This document shows, piece after piece, positions 12,406-25,079 of a stretch of 64,000 nucleotides of DNA; position 1 is the first letter of the stretch, and every line of letters starts with the position of its first letter. Under the pieces are notes generated by a model, which worked only from the letters and a program-made list of their open reading frames with translations, was not told where the DNA came from and searched no databases. The stretch comes from Coniferiporia sulphurascens. Lineage: Eukaryota > Basidiomycota > Agaricomycetes > Hymenochaetales > Hymenochaetaceae. The position numbers and the translations under genes are program-made. The stretch lies in assembly GCA_002794785.1 (NCBI GenBank), contig NBBA01000018.1, positions 558,001 to 622,000 on the forward strand, written 5' to 3'.

Positions 12406-13088
12406 TTAGTCCTCGCGCGCAACCATAGGTAGTACGGGCTCAGGATCCGCTTCGGCCTCGCGAATGCAGAACTTGCCACAGCCGGGCTCGGGATCAGCAG
12501 TCGGCTCAGGTACGGGCTCAGGCTCCGCCTCGCGACTGCAGAACTTGCCGCATCCACGTTCCTCAACATACTCCGGCTCCGGTTCAGGGACGGGTTCGGG
12601 CTCAGCCTCGGCTTCGCGAATGCAGAATTTGCCGCAACCGCGCTCCTCTACGGGTTCAGGTTCAGGGATGGGTTCGGGCTCGGCCTCTGCCTCGCGGATG
12701 CAGAATTTGCCACAGCCGCGCTCCTCAACAGGCTCGGGCTCAGCGACAGGCTCGGGTTCAGCTTCGCGATCGCAGAACTTGCCGCAGCCGGGCTCCGGTG
12801 CAGCCACAGGATCGCGCTTGACGACGGGCTCAGGTGCGCTTATGGGCTGAGGGTTGGCATCCTGAAGACGTAACTTGTCAGAAAAATGTCATAGGGAAGA
12901 TTGCAGCAGGAATAACTCACACGAAGGCGAATGCAGAATTTGCCACAACCGGCTTCAGGATTGGGCAATGGAGCCGCGAGAACTGCACAACACAAATTCA
13001 GTTAGAAAAGGAGCTCCTCAGAATGTACCGCGATGAACTCACCTGCGGAGGCGATTGCGAGGACACTGAGGATGGAAAGGCAGCGCAT
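12406..13088 (-). CDS. Secreted repeat-peptide precursor with six GCGKFC cores
   Basis: Three exons, complement(join(12406..12861,12921..12982,13043..13088)), give 187 residues. The N-terminus [20 protein letters not shown] is a clear signal peptide. The hexapeptide GCGKFC then occurs six times: once in exon 2 (followed by IRLR) and five times in exon 3, followed by DRE, IRE, IRE, SRE and IRE. Acidic spacers of the type [18 protein letters not shown] separate the cores at 24-28-residue spacing. A dibasic KR site lies before the exon 3 copies. Arg on both sides of each core and EA/EP dipeptide runs resemble precursors cut by a Kex2-type protease and trimmed by a dipeptidyl aminopeptidase, as in yeast alpha-factor. 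Two Cys spaced C-x3-C in each core suggest a small disulfide-closed peptide. It is not a CaaX pheromone. Function is unknown; I found no UstY/DUF3328-like modifying gene nearby. Confidence 0.75.
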
Positions 13089-13199
13089 GATTATGGTGGT
13101 AATCGAAGAGGGCGAGAGTGGTCAGCCGCTATGTTACAAGCGAAGAGCTGGCGCGCGGTAAGGAGGCTGGACTGAGGAAGGCAACACTGAGCAAGCACA

Positions 13200-13206
13200 T
13201 ATTTAT
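13200..13206 (-). promoter_or_regulatory. TATA-like box of the repeat-peptide gene
   Basis: Minus-strand ATAAATA lies about 112 bp upstream of the start codon, followed by a pyrimidine-rich leader. Confidence 0.45.
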
Positions 13207-16173
13207 GTACGACAACATGAACGATTGATCCAAATCCTGACGGAAGTAAAAATCAAACAGCTCGTAAGCGCAACTCAAGGACTGCCTAGTAAGGAACGAT
13301 CCCAAACGGGACACTAGTTTCCTCTTTCCTAATTGGGATTCCACTTTGAACCGAAAACGGACCAGCCGCGGGCACGTCTGGGAACCTTGCGCGTATGGAA
13401 CTGACGAAAAAGGAAGGGGCGCGCCGAGGAAGGGGCCGGGGAGCTTCCTGACACGACGGGTCGACGAACAACCATCAAATTGCGGATTTTGGCGTAATTC
13501 GAAACCTCAGCTCGTCTCAAGCTATGAACTCGATTTGGTACGTTCAATGGCTAGGACAGAGGGTTCGCATCGCTAGGCGAGCACGTCGCCCGCCCGCTGC
13601 CCGTAGCGGTATTGGAGAAGCCAGCCCGACCGACCCACGACGAGATTGCGAAGGAAGGATCGGCGCTTGCGGGCGCCCAGCCCCGCGGAAAATCGACAGC
13701 AAAATCCTCGATGAAGCCAAAGCCGGCCGACATAACCAAAATCAACACATATTCGTTTCATAGAGTTCGGAGCACAAGTCAACGTCTCCGATTAGCAGGA
13801 GCCACTCCCTGGTCATCAATCAATCAATCAAGCGTCATGCTAAAACGCCAACCCAGTCCGCTGTTTGGTCGTCACGATCTCCGAGATTCTGCTCTTAGCC
13901 GTGTTGAAAGACGCGGCCATACAGAGTAAGGCGGGGTTTGAGCCGAGAATCCCAGTCCTCATGCAGTAAACAGAACCCGGCAAAGCGGGCCCATTTTGGG
14001 CTTATCAAACAGCAGCGAATAGCCCGAGCTGAAAGCCAGAATAAATGACAGATGATGCCAGGACGGCACAGTCAAGTCGTCAGCGTCAGCGGTCTTGTTC
14101 GCGCCAATGAGCCTTTGTTTTAGCTGACGTGTACCAGATCCGAAAGAAACATCGAAATCAGGATGCATTTCCGAATTTGGAACCTTCAAGAGCACTGCAC
14201 AGCAAGGGTCCGGGTCCTATAAATTCGGATTAGCCTTCAAACTGCAAACTGCGTGAAGTGGACGACCAAAATGAGAGTACAAGCACACAGACGAAGACGG
14301 GATGCGCTATCGAACGAATTGAATAGAAAGGCGAATTGCTTTAGAGAAAGGATAGGCCAATATTGGACAAGTGTGGCCACGGAACCGGTAGTGTAGGTGA
14401 GCCCAGGACGGAGTTCCGTCCAAAAGCCCATGCAACCTGTCTTGTAAGAAGTGCTCACCATTGATCGGATAACGCCACGTTTGGGTGTTATCAGCGGGCT
14501 GCGGCCATAAGTGTGAACACTGAGCCTCATGGTCTGGTGGTGCTCGACCAGTGTAACGAATTAGTGCCTCGCTTTGTGGAGCATATTTCTTGGCAAAACT
14601 CTTTGAGCATGAAGAGTACAGTTTTAGCCACAGTCATGTAGCAAAGCCGCAGGACTTACAGAAGGTTACGTCAGGAAGGGTAGACACAACCGCATGTGCG
14701 AAGTGAAACGGAGAATCCCTTCCATGTTCCTACACTTGCTTAGGGGCGGCACCTATCCATGCTCCATCCACTCCTTGGAGTATCGCAGAAAAAGAAATCG
14801 CAACTAACATTTGAAAGTTCAAGCGCTCCATAAACGCCAGTCGCACGCCACGTTGGTTCCCGTAGCAGAAGGCCCGCAGAACTGATCGCTTGGAGCGAAA
14901 TGCCTCAATACTACACAATCACAGGCTAATTCGTCTCAAGTTGAGTGCATATAGGCAGCAGTTTTGCGCCACTTTTTTTGCCGGTACCACATCAAAGAAA
15001 CTCCGTCTTTCATCTTAAAGGGCCATAACAGCGAGCGTCCTATGTTTGATGACTATTAAAAAGTTCAGAAGTTAGTTTGACCGCCGGCTAATTAAGATCA
15101 AAGGGGACAGACATTTCAACCGCAATGTGTTGAAATAGAATCTCCTATTGCAGCTCGTCAACTCGTTTAACGTTTGCGGGGCTCCTCTTTCTTAGAGGGG
15201 CCTGTGACACCGTATGTGAGAATCTTTACCGGGATGGAGAGCGAATGTCAACCAGAAAACTAACCAGCCTCTGGCAAGTCGCATCTAAGGGCGCCGAAAC
15301 TAGCGAACCGCATATCCATTTAATGTGGACTTGACTTCCCTGTAAACGAGTTGAGATTGAACTTTCCCCTCCCGACTGCTCGAATAACTCACGTCCCCAA
15401 CTTATGCTCGAAAAATGAGCACAGAGTACGCACGGACTCATCATCGGCACCACCGCAGTCCGTTGACTCCAAAACGCCGACCCCAAAGCCTCGAGTGCTG
15501 ATAAGTGCCAAGACGCGTCCAGAAACGGGCTTCTCCCAGAAAACCCCTCTCTATCCCATGTTTCCCATACCAATGTACGACAAAAACGCGTTCATAACGC
15601 CCTGAGACCGTCACGAATAGGCTTTTGAACCTTTCCGAGTCGATTCAGCCGCTGCACCATGTATTGCAACGTTTTCAAACCAAAGCGAACGAAACGACCG
15701 GGCACAGAGGGTGGTGGGTGCGAAAGAGGGGTGGATTTGCTTCCGCTGATGTGGGAGGGGGAGACTATAAGCCTATTGCGCTGTGAGTTTAGGGCCTCCG
15801 AGTTGTGAAACGAAATGGAGAGCATCCCTTTTTGGGCGAGAACAAAAGCATTGTACCCGTGAGAAAAGACTATAATGATCGACGTGGAACCGGTGGAATG
15901 CTGCGGGTGAATATTCCTGTTATAGAGTCCGGGCCTACGCACCGTGTGCGAAAAGGACCCGAGATGAATATTTGGTCAAGTACACTGTTGCGCACCGTCG
16001 TACACAGCGAAAGCCCGGGCCAAAGCTATCTAACTAGAGACATATATGCATATGTAGCTGTAACACAATTATAAGAACCCCCACGATGGCCATACAGTAC
16101 ACATTGTAGTCTACAAAACAGTCTCTTATTAATTGTTCCAAAACGTCTCTCAAACGAACGGCAGCGCAGAGAC
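13207..16173. other. 3-kb intergenic stretch, no gene supported
   Basis: Several open frames (for example minus 15226-15573 and 15592-15942, plus 13612-13929) show no recognisable domain, no consistent splice context and no homologous partner elsewhere in the window. A short ATCA microsatellite lies near 13816-13832. A small lineage-specific gene cannot be excluded. Confidence 0.35.
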
Positions 16174-19100
16174 CTAGTGTGATCTCACACGATTCAGGAC
16201 GCCGAGTTCCGAAATCGTTTGCTCTTCACCATCTGCGGCGTTCTCCGACGCACCATGCCGGAGTGACGCACCCAAGAACCTCGAGACAGACCTCCTCCCT
16301 AACCCCATCGACGTGCTCGGTCTTATTCTCGGAGCTTTAAAAAACGACCTGTGCGTACTGGCTTGTGCGCTCGGAGACAACGGCTGTCGAGGAAGACTAC
16401 CAGCATCCACCGTTCTTTGCTCTGCTTGCGCTTCCGACTTCTCCAAGCTCAGTCTATTGACCAAGAACGACCATAGATTGTTTCCGCTTAAGCGTTGGTC
16501 GTCCCCGTCTGCTGGCTGATCCGCGATCTTACTAAGCCTCCGCGCCTCCTCAGTGTCTCGCCGCGCAACGATACTACTAGGAGGTGGCCGCTCAGCACCG
16601 TCCAGCGCCCACGCCCACGCCCAACTCGCTGCGGACCGGCGCAGACCTTCCTTCACGCCCACCGATTCGGCACCCGTGGCCTGTTCCCCGTAGGCATCTT
16701 GGAAAAAGTGCATCTGCAGCTGCTCGACGTTGCGCACCGTCTCCTTCCTCGCAATATCCAAGTTTCGCGAGCGTCGTTTAGAGACGTGCTTAATCGTGCG
16801 CGCGAACTTCTCGTCCCACTTCGACCGGCCCTCCATGTACCGCCTGAGCGTAAGCTCGCCTACTACGCCGACGCGGTCTGGCGGCATTCTACATGCAGCA
16901 AGCTCAGACTCAGGCTCCAATGCGCGAAGTTCCCCTCTGATCGAGACACGTTCGCGGATCATGTTATCCACAAAGGGGAGCGAAGATGGTCCAGCCTCGG
17001 TTCGTAGATAAACGGCCGGGTCTCCAGCGTATTGCGAGGTTTCGGTCTGCGTTGCACAAGGATTGTCCGAGTGGGCGGGCGTTGAAGGACGAGAACTGCC
17101 ACCGCCTGTACGAATGCTAGATCCATCTGTAGGAGTGACAGCTGGCGAGTGCTCTTGACTTGAATTTGGTGAATATGTCGATCGTCGCTTCGTGTTCCGG
17201 ATCGTTGACATCCTCCTAGGGACCGTGAGGGAAAGTGACCTCCGAGTGTACATCTTCGCCGGAGGACTTGCATTCGTGACGTTGTCCGGAGTCGACGAAC
17301 CGGGGAGAGAACCGGTAACATATTTGGTAAACGACGTCATGGCACGAAAGCAAAACTTGGCTGGCGTGCAAAATGAAAAGAGGACTGGGAGGACGTGAGC
17401 AGTTTCTGTTTTACAAAGAATAAAATGTGTTAACCCATCAGCAAACCTAAAAACTTGCAAGGGAAATGACTGACGATCGTAAACTTGGAGATGCACCTTC
17501 GTCGGTCCGTAGCGGTCCTCTATACCTTGGAGTTTGGGATACATCTCCCTTGCTTCAGGCTTTACTGGGTAACGCTCTGGGCGTGCAGCCTTGTGTGCAC
17601 TAAACAAACGCAATTAATTGGAAAGAAAATGTGAGAAGAATGCAGACTTTAATGAACAGCAAACGAGACAAACCTGTAAATGATCTCGTCCCTCAGAACC
17701 TCCGCATCACTCGCAATAATATATAGTGGCGGCAGTCCGCCCAGGTACGAAAATGCGGGGCTTATAAGCGGATGAGCCAGTAAATTATTGGGCGCGTACA
17801 TGTGCACCTGATCGTGCACTTCCAACTTTTCGCCTGCTTCCGTAGTAACAGTTAACAGCTGTTCCGAGACTTGATCAGCCACTGGTAGCGGCGCAGTCGC
17901 GCCAGTTTTCACATCCTCTTCGTCACCATCATTGCCCGTCCGGGAGCGCGATTGCGAGTGCGCCACCGCAGAAGCGCGAACATCGCCAGTGCGTGCATCA
18001 TCAGCCAAGGTACGTTTCTCAGGGAGGGGTAATCTTCCGCGTTCTTTGGGCACGCTTTTGCCCTCGTGCTTGTCCCGATTACCTAAAGATAATTTACGTC
18101 TCCAAAAGCTTGGCGACTTCGGGAGTTCATCCGTATCGGACACTTTTTCGCTTCCTTCGGAATACTGGCGCGCTAGCTGCTTGATACGCGTGCGTAGACT
18201 TGCCTGCACCTTATCCGTTAACGCCTCTGATGGGGGCGGCCATAACGATGAAGGCTTATATATAGACAGGCCGTACTTGGGGATGACGTCCGTATCCGTA
18301 TTCGTGTGTATACTGGGGAAGGAATGCGTTAAATCGCACCAGGGTGAAATGAGTACACCTCCCGCAGGTAGGGGTAGATCGACATCGCGGAGAACCTGAA
18401 GCAAGGCGAAAGTCAATCCGCCCCCAGCCGAGTCTCCTGATACGACAATATGTGCAGGATTGACAGGTTTATGAAGTGAGCCGGGAGGAGGGCGAATTAG
18501 ATACAAATCTGGAGAAGAACCGTGAGAAGTTGTTAATGCGATGGGTGACTAAACGCACAAGAAGCCAGTGCGTCTTGGATGGCGCAGGGGAAGGGATACT
18601 GAGGTGAAAGTCGATAATTTATAGCAAGGAGACGGCAGCCATTTTTCCGGGCCAAGCGTTGGATGCAGTATCTGACAAGTCGTTTAGTAAGACCATTTTT
18701 ACAATTAGTAAGTCTCATAGCTTACCTCTCTTGGTCAACACTGCCAAAATAATAACCACCACCGTGAAAATGTAGAATACACCTTAACTCATCCATTTCA
18801 GGACCGTACACTGCTTCCTCGTCCTCTTCAACATTCTCTGAGCTTGCCTTCCGCAACTGCTCTGCCTGTTCTTGTTGCTTTTTCCGCTTACGTGCTTGGT
18901 GATAGTCCTTTTTGGCGACAATCCACTGTGCGTCAACACTTGGCAGCAGGATTAGTCACCGGTAGGGCGTAAGGTAATTCAGCTTACCCCCTGACGCCGC
19001 GTACTTGCCACCACTTCGTCCCACCGGCAACTTGTCTAGTTTTCTCCTCCCCTCCTAGTGCCTGGACGAGATATGTTGCGGCCCCGTCGCAGCAGGTCAT

Positions 19101-19510
19101 TGGAACTAGCACCCGTACGACGTGCATCCATGGCAGGCTTGGGGTATGCGTGTTGGAGAATTGTTGAAGCTCCTCGACTGTATGTCTGCCACAAAAATAT
19201 TAATATAGTGGCGTAGTTCGAGCGAAGAGAACATACTGCGTAGACGCGTCCAGAAATGACTAAAGAGCATTAATTCAAAGAAAAGGTACCCTGTCAAACT
19301 GTACAAGCATACCTTGACGATGTGAAAAGCCTCAGCATACAGCAGCTCATCGCGTCGTAGGTCGCCACTTGTACCGCTGGTCGCCGATGCCTCTGTCTTG
19401 GGGACTTTGTCCGAGTCCTTGAACAGCTGCTCAAAGTAGTGCTTCACGAGCGTCTCCAAAACCCATGTTCCAGCGTTGAGGCTAACATGACGCGTCAGTG
19501 CGTTCGGCAT
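16174..19510 (-). CDS. Alpha/beta hydrolase of the hormone-sensitive lipase family
   Basis: The gene starts at [11 protein letters not shown] (19510), a conserved opening in fungal homologs as I recall them, and runs through several introns. The oxyanion-hole motif [10 protein letters not shown] is coded near 18750-18780 and the nucleophile elbow GDSAGGG near 18435, followed by [14 protein letters not shown]. The acid-residue region is in the exon ending [10 protein letters not shown], and the His region is in [12 protein letters not shown]. That last junction needs a small read-through intron at about 17408-17478 (GTCAGT...AAACAG). A Ser/Arg-rich C-terminal extension of about 380 residues runs to TAG at 16174 and looks disordered. 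The predicted activity is hydrolysis of neutral ester substrates such as acylglycerols or sterol esters; the substrate is not deducible. The gene is divergent from SSC1. Confidence 0.8.
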
Positions 19511-20648
19511 GGTGAGTCTGGTGGTTAGGGAAGGGGACAACGCATCGCACTGGGGCGGAAATGAGGGAAAGGTTTTAGGGCTGCTCGAGTACTAGTGTGC
19601 ACCCAATAATAGGCCTGACACTGAGCATCTTCCGCATGGGTTTACAGCCGTGGGCGGTCACGGGATCGGCACGGAGCGTGCATCCGATTATGTAAAATGC
19701 GAGGACACGCATCGCGTAGCACGAAATGACGCGTAATTTGGCGGGCCCGGGGCAACTGTCCTTGGCGAAAAGATGAAAGACGGAGTCAACTTCGTCCTTG
19801 ATTTTATACACTTACACGATGCGTTTATAGCAACACGTATCTTGGCCCTTGATGATTTCGTCCGAAATTATCTCGTGGAAGTTCCAGGGACGTGGCCTTC
19901 ATTGGCACTGGCATCCACAAGAGCTTTTGCTTGACCGTCTAGTATCTACCTAAGGATTAATGTCGCCTTGCGAAGCCTATTTCCCAAGCTGGACCATTAA
20001 GTCTTTGCGTGTCCATTCAAATTTAGTTGTGATCATTGGCTCCCGTAACGTCCCAGGACAGACTCAAAAATAACAGTCGAAAGGACGAGATTATGGCATT
20101 TGAACTTCCGATCATGACGGGTCCACTGAGCGCGTCTCTCGCAAAATACAACCAGTTACGAACCCCGCCAAAGGCAGGATAAATAAAGAGCGACTAGAGC
20201 AATATCCCCGAGGGCCATGGATAGAGTAGAGTCCCGTTACTCAAACTATGCATTCGCAAACTCTTCGTTATAGCCACTACGCCATGGAAAAGACAGCAAA
20301 TTAAGTTATCATCTTATATCTAGGCAGAGTAGCCAATGTTGATTACTACAGTAAAAAGTCCAAGCTGCAATCACCGCACTTCGCCGCACCAATACAAAAA
20401 TCCAAGTTTCCTAGGAGACATCTCCAATAGATTGTTTGTGAGATTGCAAAATGTGTCTTGCTTAGGAACGCTTTCACACAGAGAACTGAAAGGAAAGCCG
20501 GAGAAAAAAAGCGAGATGCATTATGATTACGTACTTTTTTGCGTGTCCGCATTGGTCCGCTGACCGTGTGAACTTAGCCAACCGGGATCGTTAAAAAAAT
20601 TGGCGTGAGCGTCCCGTTTTACCGTCCACTCTTGCTCTTCGACAACCA
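19511..20648. other. Divergent promoter region between hydrolase and Hsp70
   Basis: The hydrolase (minus) and SSC1 (plus) start on either side, so this 1.1 kb probably carries both promoters. Immediately upstream of SSC1 is a C/T-rich leader. I did not find a convincing GAA/TTC heat-shock element array. A minus-strand open frame at 19575-19811 has no recognisable content. Confidence 0.45.
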
Positions 20649-22910
20649 TGTTCGCTGCTCGTTCTATCCGCTCTTCAGCCATGCGCTCAGGCGCGTTCGC
20701 GGTTAGTGCAGGCGTTGTTTTCGTCGATGTGCGTCATACTTAATGACCCTCACAGCAAATCCCGCGGTCGATGATTGCACGGAACATGAACAGCAAGGTC
20801 AACGGCCCCGTCATCGGCATTGACTTGGGAACCACCAACTCCTGTGTCTCCGTCATGGAGGGAAAGACCGCACGGGTGATTGAGAACGCGGAGGGCAACC
20901 GGACGACGCCCTCCGTAGTTGCTTTCACAAAGCATGGAGAACGACTCGTCGGCCTTCCAGCCAAGCGTCAGGCTGTCGTCAACTCTCAGAACACGGTCTT
21001 CGGTTTTAAACGTCTTATCGGTCGTCAGTTTAAGGACAAGGAAGTCAAATCTGACATGGAGCACTGGCCGTTCACTATTATCGGGCGCCCGGACGGACGG
21101 CCAGCTGTACAGATTGAGCAGGAGGGAAAAAACCAGCTCTACGTATGTCATTTGTCAGCAATCTTGCGAGTCATTCTAATCTTTTTCCTCAGTCTGCTGA
21201 GGAGTTGTCCTCGATGGTGCTCGTGAAAATGCGTCAGACCGCAGAGGCATACCTCAACAAAAAGGTCAAGTAAGTAGCGCAGTCATCGTGCTGTCGTCGT
21301 CTTCTAATGAGTACACGTCGTAGCCATGCCGTCGTCACTGTTCCGGCCTACTTCAACGATGCTCAGCGTCAGGCTACGAAGGACGCGGGTCAGATCGCTG
21401 GTTTGGACGTACTTCGTGTGATCAACGAGCCGACGGCTGCTGCCCTTGCGTACGGCATGGATCGCTCGGATTCGAGTGTCATCGCCGTTTATGATCTGGG
21501 AGGTGGAACTTTCGATATTTCCATCCTCGAGATGCAGAAAGGTGTTTTCGAAGTCAAGTCGACAAACGGTGACACTCATCTTGGAGGCGAGGACTTCGAT
21601 ATCACGCTTGTGGAACACATCCTCAAGGAGTTCAAGAAGGAGAGTGGCTCTGACCTTGGCGCGGACCGTATGGCTATCCAGCGAATTCGCGAGGCTGCGG
21701 AGAAGGCCAAGATCGAACTTTCGTCGACCTCTCAGACTGAGATCAACTTGCCCTTCATCACTGCGGACGCCTCGGGCCCGAAGCACATCAACATTAAGCT
21801 CCTTCGCAGCCAGTTCGAGAGTCTCGTCAACCCTCTCGTGCAGCGCACCATCGACCCATGCAAGAAGGCTCTTGCGGATGCCGGTGTGAAAGCATCCGAG
21901 GTGGACGAGGTCATCCTTGTTGGTGGTATGACGCGCATGCCCAAGGTCGTCGACACCGTCAAGAGCGTGTTCGGTCGCGAGCCAAGCAAGGGTGTCAATC
22001 CCGATGAGGCTGTTGCTATCGGCGCGTCTATCCAGGCTGGTGTGCTCGCGGGTAACGTCACAGACATCCTCTTGCTCGATGTTACTCCCCTCTCCCTTGG
22101 TATCGAGACTCTTGGTGGCATCATGACGAAGCTCATTTCCCGCAACACCACGATCCCGACGAAGAAGTCGCAGACTTTCTCGACAGCCGCTGATGGCCAG
22201 ACCGCCATTGAGGTCAAGATCTACCAGGGTGAACGTGAGCTTGTTCGTGACAACAAGCTCCTTGGTAACTTCAACCTCGTCGGTATTCCGCCTGCACCCA
22301 AGGGTGTTCCCCAGATTGAGATCACTTTCGACATTGACGCTGACGGTATTGTGAACGTTTCGGCCAAGGGTGAGTGATCTTGTATAGTTGGCTGGGTCAT
22401 TATCTGACTCCCATCCAGACAAGGCGACGAACAAGGATCAATCCATGACCATTGCCTCATCGTCTGGTCTCAGCGACAAGGACATCGAGAAGATGGTTTC
22501 GGACGCTGAACAGTACGCTGAGAGTGACAAGGAGCGCAAGCAGGTCATTGAGGAGTCGAACAAGGCCGAGTCCATCTGCCATGACACAGAGAAGGGTATG
22601 TTTTCTTGTTTTATTATAATGTAATGATTACTGACTCCGCTCCCTTCTAGCCATGAATGAGTTCAAGGACCAACTCGATGCGACAGAGAAGGAGAAGGTG
22701 ACGAAGCTTGTCAGCGAACTGCGCGAGCTTGCCTCCAAGGGCCAAGCTGGTGATGCATCTTTGACTGCGGAAACGATCAAGGAGAAGATCGATGAGACTC
22801 AGCAAGCGTCGCTCGGTCTCTTCCAGAAGGTGTACGAGAAGCGCAACGCCGAAAACAACGCCTCATCATCAGAGGCTGCTCCCGAGGAGAACAAGGAGAA
22901 GAAGGATTAG
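20649..22910 (+). CDS. SSC1: Mitochondrial Hsp70 chaperone
   Basis: Six exons: join(20649..20701,20756..21142,21193..21269,21324..22369,22419..22595,22651..22910). The N-terminus [18 protein letters not shown] is Arg/Ser/Ala-rich, a typical matrix presequence. Hsp70 signatures follow in order: [30 protein letters not shown] and [13 protein letters not shown]. The substrate-binding domain contains [14 protein letters not shown] and the lid carries the Lys/Glu-rich helices. The tail [12 protein letters not shown] lacks EEVD (cytosolic) and HDEL (ER), supporting the mitochondrial paralog. The protein is the ATP-driven import motor and folding chaperone of the matrix, working with Tim44, Mge1 and J-proteins. 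All exon joins keep frame and the gene looks intact. Confidence 0.95.
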
Positions 22911-23310
22911 ATGTTCACTTGCTCCTTACCTCCTACTTTTATCCTCTTCGTTCTTTTACACCTCTTCTGCACGCCATCATTTGCTCTGTCCACGCATGTC
23001 GTCCTTTCCTTATTCACGCACTTAGACACCCACGTCAAAAGTAATTCCTGGCATCATCTCATTACTTTATATTACTATAGCATTCGTATATTCTCGCGTA
23101 GTCTCTGCGCACCGCTCTCTTGACCCCCCACTCAGACTCATGATCTACGTTACGTCTTCTATGCAATGTATTTGAAGGAATAGCATCGGATTCGTACGAG
23201 AAACACGCGGGTGTAAAATCCGGAACCCGGGGTTGTGCCTGCCGACCGGCTATGAAATGCCGGGGTGTTTAGAGGTGCTCCTGTACTTTCCATCTTGCAA
23301 GGTTACACCC
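22911..23310. other. SSC1 3' flank and APH gene promoter
   Basis: A pyrimidine-rich 3' UTR-like stretch (22911-23130) is followed by the leader of the next gene, which is in the same orientation. No other feature is visible. Confidence 0.4.
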
Positions 23311-24890
23311 ATGTCGAGCTCGAGTCGCAAGCAAATTGGCGGGGAGTATGGCGAAGTACGAGCAAATATTGACGTTGGCCGACTTAATGCGTACTTTAGT
23401 GAGCACGTAAAGGCCATCAAGAGCCCGGTAGTCGTGAAGCAGTTCAAGGTATGTTGCATGCATCATGTAGAACTTGTTAGATGCTGAAGAGTTCGTGCAG
23501 TTCGGACAGGTAAACCTCTGTCTACTATTTGTTTGCCTATGTCTAAGAACTACATGATGCTGGATCTTGCAAGTCTAACCCTACATATTTCCTGACAGAC
23601 GCCGCGTGAGTACGGTATATTGTACTACTGCAATTGATCTCATCCCAAGCACACAGCAACACTCGCTTTGTTCTGCGGAAGAAGCCAGCGGGGGCCCTTT
23701 TATCCAAAACGGCACACCAGGTTGAGCGCGAGTACGCGATCCTTGATGCCCTTCAGAGACATAACACCAACCCGTCTGTTCGCCCGGAGGACCGCGTACC
23801 CGTGCCGAAGCCGTTCGTACTATGCGAGGACTCGCAAGTGATTGGCACGCCTTTCTATGTTATGGAGTACGTGGACGGACGGATATTCACTGATGTTCGC
23901 ATGCTTGAGATCCCAAAAGAGGACCGTCGAGAATGGTGAGTTTTTTTCTTGATTCGCCAATAGCTATTGCTATTTGCTATTGCTATTTGCTATTCGTGAG
24001 TCTGACATGCATGATTAGTTGGCTCGCTGCCGTTCGCGCTCTTTCGTCGCTTTCCTCAATCGACCCTACCTCAATAGGCCTATCGAGCTTTGGTCCGTCC
24101 ACGCCGTACTTCCCACGCCAGATCAAGTCGCTCTCGCGTGTGTCTCTCGCGCAGGCAGAAGCCGTTGATGTGGAAAGTGGCAAACCCACGGGCAAGATAC
24201 CGGAGTTCGACGATATGGTCAGGTGGTACAGCGATAACCTTCCAGACGAGCGCAAAACGGGGCTCAGAATCGTGCACGGAGATTATAAGCTGGACAACTT
24301 AATATTCCACCCGACGGAAAACAGAGTTATCGGGATCCTCGACTGGGAGCTATGCACACTGGGTAGTCCGGTACTTCTTTCTTTGAACAGTGTGTCCGTG
24401 CCTTGACTGAACTCCTTAATAAGTTAGCGGACCTGGCAAACCTGCTGATGCCGTGGTCTGTGGACCCCCGCGATGTTCCTGCAGACAGCGAGGAGTTCGC
24501 AATCCGAGGGTTCAGGTTCTCCGACGGCGATGTACCGGTGCATCTCGAAGAGCTCGAACGCGAATATTGTCGTGGAACGAACCAGCCGTACCCCATCGTT
24601 GAGATGGCGTTCGCGCGCAGCTGGATGTTATTCCGTGTATGTCATTTTTTCTCTTTCCGCGTCTATAATCTACTGGCTCACCCACACTTTACCATCGTCT
24701 TGGCCAGCTCTCGATTATCTCGCAAGGAATTGCAGCGAGATATGCACGACGACAGGCGAGCTCTGAAAAAGCGGGTGTGCATGTGCATCTCTTCCCTCTG
24801 TTCGGTAAACTCGCACGCAGGGTTCTCGAAAGAGAGAACATAAATATCAGTTTAGAACCTGGTTCTGGCGCCGCAAAGTCAAAGCTCTAG
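23311..24890 (+). CDS. APH-fold (ACAD10/11 N-terminal-like) protein with PTS1
   Basis: Start [16 protein letters not shown]. The kinase-like fold shows the glycine-loop motif FGQSNPTYFL, the lysine segment FVLRKKPAG, the hinge FYVMEYVDG, the catalytic [13 protein letters not shown] and the metal motif [13 protein letters not shown]. This matches the aminoglycoside-phosphotransferase-like half of ACAD10/ACAD11, linked in animals to 4-hydroxyacyl-CoA phosphorylation; the acyl-CoA dehydrogenase half is absent here, as in fungal stand-alone forms. The last exon ends GAAKSKL before TAG at 24888-24890: SKL is a canonical peroxisomal targeting signal, so peroxisomal fatty-acid catabolism is the likely setting. 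FGQ is coded by a separate 9-nt exon (23501-23509). An intron near 23937-24018 contains a TTGCTAT repeat. The 3' end is duplicated at 52.2 kb. Confidence 0.82.
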
Positions 24891-25079
24891 CTTTTCTCTC
24901 CGTCTTGTTGTAAATCGCCCTCTTTTTCATCCGGGACTATGTATCTTATATATTACATACTTCCTTTGCGCACATAAACGGCCGATTTTTAGTGGTACAA
25001 GATTAAGTCGCTCCCTATGTCTTCACCAGGTTATGAGCATTGCCATCAACAGCCGACAGGAATCGGCAAGTGCAAGGCC

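Noticed and set aside
21304..22434. Long minus-strand open frame of 376 codons
   Set aside because: It is the antisense shadow of the mitochondrial Hsp70 exon, without its own domains.
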